64,000 nucleotides of DNA from NCBI RefSeq assembly GCF_022693705.1, contig NZ_CP094288.1:1256443-1320442 (forward strand), written 5' to 3'. Below, piece after piece: positions 59,536-64,000 of this stretch. The position numbers and the translations under genes were made by a program. How positions within the stretch are numbered: the first letter of the stretch is position 1; every line of letters begins with the position of its first letter. Source of the stretch: Infirmifilum sp. NZ. Lineage in GTDB: Archaea > Thermoproteota > Thermoprotei > Thermofilales > Thermofilaceae. The notes beneath the pieces were generated by a model that saw only the letters and a program-made list of their open reading frames with translations, made no database searches and was not told the origin of the DNA.

Positions 59536-60363
59536 CTATAATAAAGTTTGTAGGAATAATCCGAGTAATGCGACGATCCCGGTTGCCAGCAGATTCGTGA
59601 TCTCGTTCGTTACCCACGACAGCCCACCGACTCTTACTGTTTTCTCGCCGCAAAGGTGCACGGGTTTATCCGTAAGGGTCCGGCACCGGGGACAGTAGTA
59701 CTTCACTTGTAAAGTGGCACCTATTACGCTGTCGAGGACCTCCCCGAGCCAGCCCAGCAGAACAATCTGCGGTATAAGCGCGGCGCTCAAGGGCAGAATC
59801 CCCAATGCGCTCTCTAACAGCGCCACAAGACCCACCACCGCTGAGCCGGAAACCGCCCCAAGAGTGCCGAGAGGCGTCACGCCACCTGATGTCCCCGGCT
59901 CCACCTCGATGCCGGGTCTCGTGATCAGTCTCGGCTTCCCGCGGTAGAGTGCACCCACCTCCGCCGCCCACGTGTCGGCGTTGGAGGATGCAAGCACAGC
60001 CAGGGCGGGCACCAGTAGCTTATCTCGGTGGTCTGCGAGGATGCCGTACATAGCTGCCAGAACCGCCGCCACTAGGCCAGCGCCGATGACCTGGCTCGCC
60101 GACCTACCTTCCTCTCTCTCCGCCGCTCCTTTACTCTTTTTCGAGGCATAAGCGAGGCGTGTGGCTAGCGAGGAGGAGAAGAAGAACGCTAGAGACGGCA
60201 GGTAGAGGCCAACCCCGCCCGCGAAGTATAGCCCTGAGAACAGAATGCTGACCACTGTTGCTCTTTTATCGAGGTACTTCAGCTTATGCGCGATCAAGCC
60301 CAGTGGGATGCCGAGCGCTATCCCCGCCGCAAAGTTCACTGCAGCCTTCTCGAAAGCGTACAC
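59536..60363 (-). CDS. DUF92 membrane protein (TMEM19/VTE6-like)
   Basis: The 275-residue protein has about seven helices and the DUF92 segments 'KLKYLDKRATVVSILFSGLYFAGG', 'SSNADTWAAEVG' (near 128) and 'TSGGVTPLGTLGAVSGSAVV' (near 158), with an extra 'CPRCRTLTDKPVHLCG' zinc-like insertion near the end. Plant members (VTE6) phosphorylate phytyl phosphate, so an isoprenoid phosphate kinase is possible; the family is otherwise uncharacterised in archaea. Confidence 0.82.
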   Translation of the reverse strand: MYAFEKAAVNFAAGIALGIPLGLIAHKLKYLDKRATVVSILFSGLYFAGGVGLYLPSLAFFFSSSLATRLAYASKKSKGAAEREEGRSASQVIGAGLVAAVLAAMYGILADHRDKLLVPALAVLASSNADTWAAEVGALYRGKPRLITRPGIEVEPGTSGGVTPLGTLGAVSGSAVVGLVALLESALGILPLSAALIPQIVLLGWLGEVLDSVIGATLQVKYYCPRCRTLTDKPVHLCGEKTVRVGGLSWVTNEITNLLATGIVALLGLFLQTLL

Positions 60364-60403
60364 ATTGCGGAAACAGCGGCCTCTGGTAATTAAAAGTGAT
60401 GCC

Positions 60404-61099
60404 TTAAACGCCGGTAAGTGCGGAGCCGTGCTTTAGAGCAAGGTAGAGAAGATAGCCTACCGCAAGTAGGGTTACGTAGGGGAGCCCTACAACCGCCCAG
60501 AATTCCTCGCTCGGGGGCTGAGCCTCCCCCTCGGGTACATGAATGAGCGTGGATGCCTCCAGGCCCTGAACCGGTACGTACATGTAACTTCTCCGGCGGT
60601 ACTCCTCAAGGTTTATGTAGCGCATAGTCGCCAGCATCACTAGAATCCTCAAAGGCGAGGTTTCTCCACCAAAGCGCGGCTTCTTCGCAATGTTCAGAGC
60701 AACATTGTAGAGAGCATAGAGTAGTGAAGCTAGCCCCGCTAGCGTAACGATTGTTGCCAGCGGGATGAGCGTTAAAATGCTCGTGGCGGAAGGGGGCTCC
60801 GCCAGTCCCACGAAGGCCAGGGCTATGGCGTCAGCCTCTCCCATGAGCTTAAACCTCCACACGAAGAGCGCCAGGGAAACGGCTAGCGTGAGAGAAACCA
60901 GGTATAAGTCCAGCCTTAGGGATGCCACGGTGAATGCGAGAAGGGGGGCTGTGGCTAAGGAACCGACGACCCAGACCCTGTCGTCAACCTCCCTTTTTTT
61001 GTAATCGGTGTAACCTGCAACGGCGAGAGTTGAAACCACAAAAAGCTCTCGAAGTAGGTCAGCGAGGGGTAAAATGTACGGCAAAAACGCTCCCTTCAC
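60404..61099 (-). CDS. Prepilin peptidase (A24, archaeal type)
   Basis: The 231-residue membrane protein has 'VAGYTDYKKREVDDRVW' (Asp in T-D-Y, near 29) and 'GEADAIALAFVGLAEPP' (the second Asp, near 89), the aspartic dyad of type IV prepilin/preflagellin peptidases, within six or so helices. A 40-residue non-helical segment near 170-200 separates the last helix. It would cleave pilin leader peptides of the pilus-like system encoded near 11-14 kb. It overlaps the P1/L12 gene's stop by 1 nt on the same strand. Confidence 0.83.
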   Translation of the reverse strand: MKGAFLPYILPLADLLRELFVVSTLAVAGYTDYKKREVDDRVWVVGSLATAPLLAFTVASLRLDLYLVSLTLAVSLALFVWRFKLMGEADAIALAFVGLAEPPSATSILTLIPLATIVTLAGLASLLYALYNVALNIAKKPRFGGETSPLRILVMLATMRYINLEEYRRRSYMYVPVQGLEASTLIHVPEGEAQPPSEEFWAVVGLPYVTLLAVGYLLYLALKHGSALTGV

Positions 61100-61428
61100 T
61101 AAAAGCCGAAGAGGCTTGATAGGCCTTCTTCTATGCTCTCCTCTGGGGCCTCCTCCTTCTTCTCCTCCTTCTTCTCTTCCTCCTTCTTCCCCTCCGTGCT
61201 TGGGGCTGGAGCCGCAGTGGCGGCGGTTGTGGCTGGAGCTGCCACTACAGGCATAGCAGCTGTCTTAATGGCCTCCTCTATGTTGACCTCCTTGAGGGAG
61301 GCTACGAGCGCCTTCAACCTCACCTCGTCAACTTGCACACCTGCAGCTTCTAGGATTTTTCTGACGTTCTCTTCCGTGATCTCCCGGCCTGCGTGGTAGA
61401 GGATCAGACTCGCGTATACATACTCCAT
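61099..61428 (-). CDS. rpl12: Ribosomal stalk protein P1 (L12e)
   Basis: The protein (109 residues from ATG 61428) starts 'MEYVYASLILYHAGREITEENV', has an alanine-rich hinge and an acidic tail with 'EEGLSSLFGF', all typical of archaeal P1/L12. It binds elongation factors at the ribosome. ATG 61428 follows GGTGGA; the frame extends upstream to 61461. The usual neighbours L10 and L1 are not here. Confidence 0.95.
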   Translation of the reverse strand: MEYVYASLILYHAGREITEENVRKILEAAGVQVDEVRLKALVASLKEVNIEEAIKTAAMPVVAAPATTAATAAPAPSTEGKKEEEKKEEKKEEAPEESIEEGLSSLFGF

Positions 61429-61506
61429 TCGTTCCACCGCGAATCTTGCTTTTACAAACACACTACTTAAAGCTTTCGTCTAAAACCGGGGATGAGCTGG
61501 CGAGTA

Positions 61507-62556
61507 TTAGCGCATAGTTTTCAGTATCTCACGAGCGTAGACTTTCACGGGGTCTTCCATGGTCGATCGAGTTTTCTCTAGATAAGCTCTCCTCTCGGCC
61601 TCAGACCCTCCTCTTGAGAGTATAAAGTTTAGGATCCTGGAGTTGAGAGGGGCTTTGAATATTGGGAACCCTCTGGTTTTTATGTACTCGTGGACTTCAA
61701 GCTCACCGGGGTACGTTGACAGCGCAGGCGTCCCCATTAGCGCCGCCTCAGTGGCCATCGTGCCCCCACCGCTGACGACCAGCCTTGCATAAAACTCGAG
61801 GCTTACGAAATGAGCAGGCCCATCGAGGATCTTTACCCTGTTTTCCCACCGGCGTAATGCCCTTCTGAACAAGCTCGCCTGGTCAGGGTAGCGAGGGTAC
61901 ACCACGACGTCAAGGTCCGTACGCTCGAGTACATACTTGCATACTGCCAGTGGGGTAGTTAAAGCCCTACCGGGGTCGGGGTAGTAGTAGGCTTTGTGCT
62001 CGCCGGGGCGCACGACAACGTAGTTGAAGGGTTCAAGGCCGAGCTCTAAAGGCACCTTTGGATCCGGTTGCTCTCGGAGTAGCCACGCGAGCTCGAAAAG
62101 CCCTTTGAACGTGACTACCTCTACGAGGGCTTTGTATCCTTCGAAGCTCTTGGCGAGGAATTCCGGGACGACCAACTTATTTGAGAGAGGGATCGCGAGC
62201 CTGGAGACGGCGTCCGAGTGAGGGGAGTCGCTGGACGTTATGGCTTTTATTCCGAGGGCAAATGCCACCCTAGTTGAGTCTGGCGAAACGAACGTTACGT
62301 GCACGTCCGGCCTCTCGTGCGACACTATCCTTGCAAGAGCCCTCTGTCGGCTCACGCTTTCATATAGCTTAGCAAGAGGTGTGCTACCACCATAGCGCCC
62401 CACGATGTAGTACTTACTCCACAGCCTCGATGCTAGTGCAGCGTTTAAGTCGTAATCCCGTGTTGTTAGGAAAACCTCTGCACCGCTCAGCTCTTTCTGA
62501 AGGTATGAAAACAGGAGAACCTGCTTAGGGGTTAAGGCCTCGACCCAGATCTTCAT
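61507..62556 (-). CDS. DUF354 protein (glycosyltransferase-like)
   Basis: The 349-residue protein is GT-B like: N-terminal 'MKIWVEALTPKQVLLFSYLQKEL', 'ERPDVHVTFVSPDSTRVAF' (near 90), 'GIKAITSSDSPHSDAVSRL' (near 105) and 'VSGGGTMATEAALMGTPALST' (near 265). This is the DUF354 family of archaeal and bacterial glycan-associated proteins, related to UDP-GlcNAc epimerase/MurG folds. It may take part in surface glycan synthesis. ATG 62556 is preferred over 62568. Confidence 0.83.
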   Translation of the reverse strand: MKIWVEALTPKQVLLFSYLQKELSGAEVFLTTRDYDLNAALASRLWSKYYIVGRYGGSTPLAKLYESVSRQRALARIVSHERPDVHVTFVSPDSTRVAFALGIKAITSSDSPHSDAVSRLAIPLSNKLVVPEFLAKSFEGYKALVEVVTFKGLFELAWLLREQPDPKVPLELGLEPFNYVVVRPGEHKAYYYPDPGRALTTPLAVCKYVLERTDLDVVVYPRYPDQASLFRRALRRWENRVKILDGPAHFVSLEFYARLVVSGGGTMATEAALMGTPALSTYPGELEVHEYIKTRGFPIFKAPLNSRILNFILSRGGSEAERRAYLEKTRSTMEDPVKVYAREILKTMR

Positions 62557-62561
62557 GATAA

Positions 62562-62843
62562 CTACCACTCAGCCCCGGAGGAGGAGCCCCCTCCCACGTC
62601 CGCGTACTCCTCGCCCTGCATCTCCTCAAGCTTTTTCGTTACGAACCACATGAAAGCCGTGAGGCCTAGGAAGATCGCTGCGAGGAGAGCGCCTAGGAGC
62701 ATCATTGCCGGCCTCGACTCCTCGGGCGCGAGCCACGGGTAACCGCCGATAATATACTCGCCAACGGTTATAGGCAAAGGGGACCAGTAAAGAACTATCG
62801 CTATGGCGGAGATAGCCGCTACAACCATGAACTTGCCATTCAT
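62562..62843 (-). CDS. Small membrane protein of unknown function
   Basis: The 93-residue protein has two hydrophobic helices (about 5-22 and 46-68) and a charged C-terminal tail. ATG 62843 lies about 27 nt after GTAAATATGG reversed, a leaderless arrangement. Its stop is 5 nt before the DUF354 start, so the two are likely one transcript. Confidence 0.6.
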   Translation of the reverse strand: MNGKFMVVAAISAIAIVLYWSPLPITVGEYIIGGYPWLAPEESRPAMMLLGALLAAIFLGLTAFMWFVTKKLEEMQGEEYADVGGGSSSGAEW

Positions 62844-63222
62844 ACTTTCACCCAGACACCTAGCTGGTAAATATGGGTTTTTTCATCCTCTAGGGTCGTG
62901 TCCAGCACACCCCTCTTTACCTGTCTGAGAACCCTCTAGCAGGTGATCACGGCTTACTCATAGCGGGCGGTTGCCTTGTCCGGATATGCGCTTTTTCTGT
63001 CAATCCGCGAGAATGGGATCCTAAGGCTATGGAAGGGGGGAGGAGTTAATCTACCACGAGAGAAAAGTGATGGGCGAAGGCGGCTTCCGCCCAGCAAGTT
63101 CCACGCGCTAGCTGGGATCTTGAAGAGAATATGCTTTTCGGGAAAACTTGAGTCTAGCACATTTTATGGTCACGTAAAAGCTAAGGAGCTAATTCACGAA
63201 GATAGTTGATAGAAGGCACCTG
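62844..63222. other. Intergenic region with no supported gene
   Basis: It holds the promoter of the small membrane gene and a GC hairpin (63072-63092, GGGCGAAG/CTTCCGCCC with one bulge). A 77-codon plus-strand frame (62976-63209) has no recognisable family, no ribosome site and low-plausibility content, so it is not called. Confidence 0.45.
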
Positions 63223-64000
63223 TCAGGGCTTGGCTAGCTCAATATCTGCAATGTTGAAAGATCTATAGTATGGTTTTGCAACACTCAGTGTTAAGCCCGC
63301 AGCGAATGTAACTATAATGGCGGCTAGTATGAAGGGTAAGTGGGCGTTTATCTCGGCTATAAATCCCGCTATAGCTGGCATTGCTATCCCTATAAGCCCC
63401 CTTACAGCCGCGAGAGAGCCTAGCAGTGACCCCCTATACTCCTTTGGTATCGTGGAGAATAACACGTCCGTGAAGAAGGGGTCCACGAGCGCGTAGCCGG
63501 CGGAGGCCGCCATAGCCGCTAGAAGGGCTATTTCAACCTTGTAGGAGAAGCCGAGTAGGAGATCTGCTAGGGCTATAAGGCCCATACCCGATACAAGCAA
63601 CAGCACCCCGTACCTTCTATTATCACGTAGTATTAACGGTAAGACTATTACGGCTGGTAGCGCCGCAAAGGCCTCGTAGTAGGCGAGACCTAGAAGGGGG
63701 TTTCCGGCTATTTCTACGAAGAGGTTGGCCACCACTAGGGGCTGGCAGAGCTCGAAAGCTACACCGAAGACCATTATCGCTAGACTCATTTTTATAAATG
63801 CTTCCGGTATCCTTCTAAGTAGCAGTTGAGAGACCTTTATCCTTCTCACACCGATTCTCGGAAGCCATGCGAGAGCGAGAAACCCTAACGCCGTAGACGC
63901 GAGGGCAAACATACCCAGAGAGGTTATCTGAGCATACAGGCTGTCCGACAAGACTGCAAGCACATACCCTATCAAGGGGTACGTCGCGAGCTGTGCCAGA
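63223..64000 (-). CDS. Major facilitator superfamily transporter (5' end outside window)
   Basis: The frame is open to the window edge on the minus strand, so the N-terminal part is missing. What remains has about eight hydrophobic helices, including 'YRGSLLGSLAAVRGLIGIAMPAIAGFIAE' (near the end), like the second half of MFS transporters, and the cytoplasmic loop 'RRIKVSQLLLRRIPEAFIKMSL'. The substrate is unknown. Confidence 0.7.
   Translation of the reverse strand, partial: LAQLATYPLIGYVLAVLSDSLYAQITSLGMFALASTALGFLALAWLPRIGVRRIKVSQLLLRRIPEAFIKMSLAIMVFGVAFELCQPLVVANLFVEIAGNPLLGLAYYEAFAALPAVIVLPLILRDNRRYGVLLLVSGMGLIALADLLLGFSYKVEIALLAAMAASAGYALVDPFFTDVLFSTIPKEYRGSLLGSLAAVRGLIGIAMPAIAGFIAEINAHLPFILAAIIVTFAAGLTLSVAKPYYRSFNIADIELAKP

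Noticed and set aside
62976-63209. 77-codon plus-strand frame in the gap before the MFS gene
   Set aside because: No family pattern and no start signals; may be a remnant, but not supportable.
1-64000. CRISPR arrays, rRNA genes, replication origin or TnpA transposase
   Set aside because: No regularly spaced repeats, rRNA core sequences, Orc/Cdc6 gene with origin boxes or Y1 transposase were seen.

Overview
The window looks like chromosome from a hyperthermophilic crenarchaeon (Thermoproteota), probably near Thermofilales. The order is an inference from gene content, not from a database match. Supporting signs are: archaeal-type GluRS, a class I LysRS, ribosomal P1/L12, Trm5, RNase HII and family 4 uracil-DNA glycosylase; A-type ATPase stalk subunits; an AcnX pair of the archaeal mevalonate route; intron-bearing tRNA genes; many GTG/TTG starts; and TATA-like boxes about 27 nt before start codons, which indicates leaderless transcripts. 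Genes are densely packed, often with 4-20 nt overlaps.

Layout: 1-3.5 kb holds the end of a membrane-anchored thioredoxin gene, a structured non-coding stretch with an orphan TATA box, a CTP-type lipid kinase and a metallophosphoesterase. 3.35-10.9 kb has tRNA-Glu and tRNA-Thr, a GH57 glucanotransferase overlapping a glycogen synthase, an HTH/KaiC-like pair, and a maltokinase-like gene paired with a multi-zinc-ribbon protein. 10.9-17.3 kb has a type IV pilus-like ATPase with two membrane-platform proteins, then a large propeller-PEGA-thioredoxin-CcdA fusion. 17.4-19.7 kb carries the phosphomevalonate dehydratase pair and a uracil-DNA glycosylase. 19.7-22 kb is the only obvious mobile segment: a TnpB gene with a GC-rich hairpin array (candidate omega RNA) and a broken SWIM zinc-finger ORF.

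22-30.8 kb is accessory: small membrane, zinc-finger and winged-helix genes, two long coiled-coil proteins, class I LysRS and a surface protein. 30.8-43.6 kb is mostly housekeeping: geranylgeranyl-reductase-like flavoprotein, IorAB, a SecB-like protein, tRNA-Ala(GGC), GluRS, a phosphohexomutase, A-ATPase F/H/E with a second F-like gene facing them, Trm5 and an amidohydrolase. 43.7-54 kb has tRNA-Ala(UGC), acetyl-CoA synthetase, an FGGY kinase, an acyltransferase, RNase HII, NadM, TatA, an asparaginase and an AEC transporter. 53.7-55.8 kb is a three-gene sugar operon (isomerase, cyclophilin-like, aldolase). 55.9-57.4 kb is a compact operon of ArsR-like regulator, membrane coiled-coil protein, 44-residue microprotein and bactofilin-like protein, followed by convergent stomatin/NfeD genes. 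The end holds a DUF92 protein, a prepilin peptidase, P1/L12, a DUF354 protein and a partial MFS transporter.

No CRISPR array, rRNA or replication origin was recognised. The most unusual loci are the propeller-CcdA fusion, the TnpB lacking an obvious catalytic Glu with its hairpin array, the bactofilin-like operon, the two ATPase F-like genes, the LysRS lacking a recognisable KMSKS loop, and the structured non-coding segment near 1 kb.
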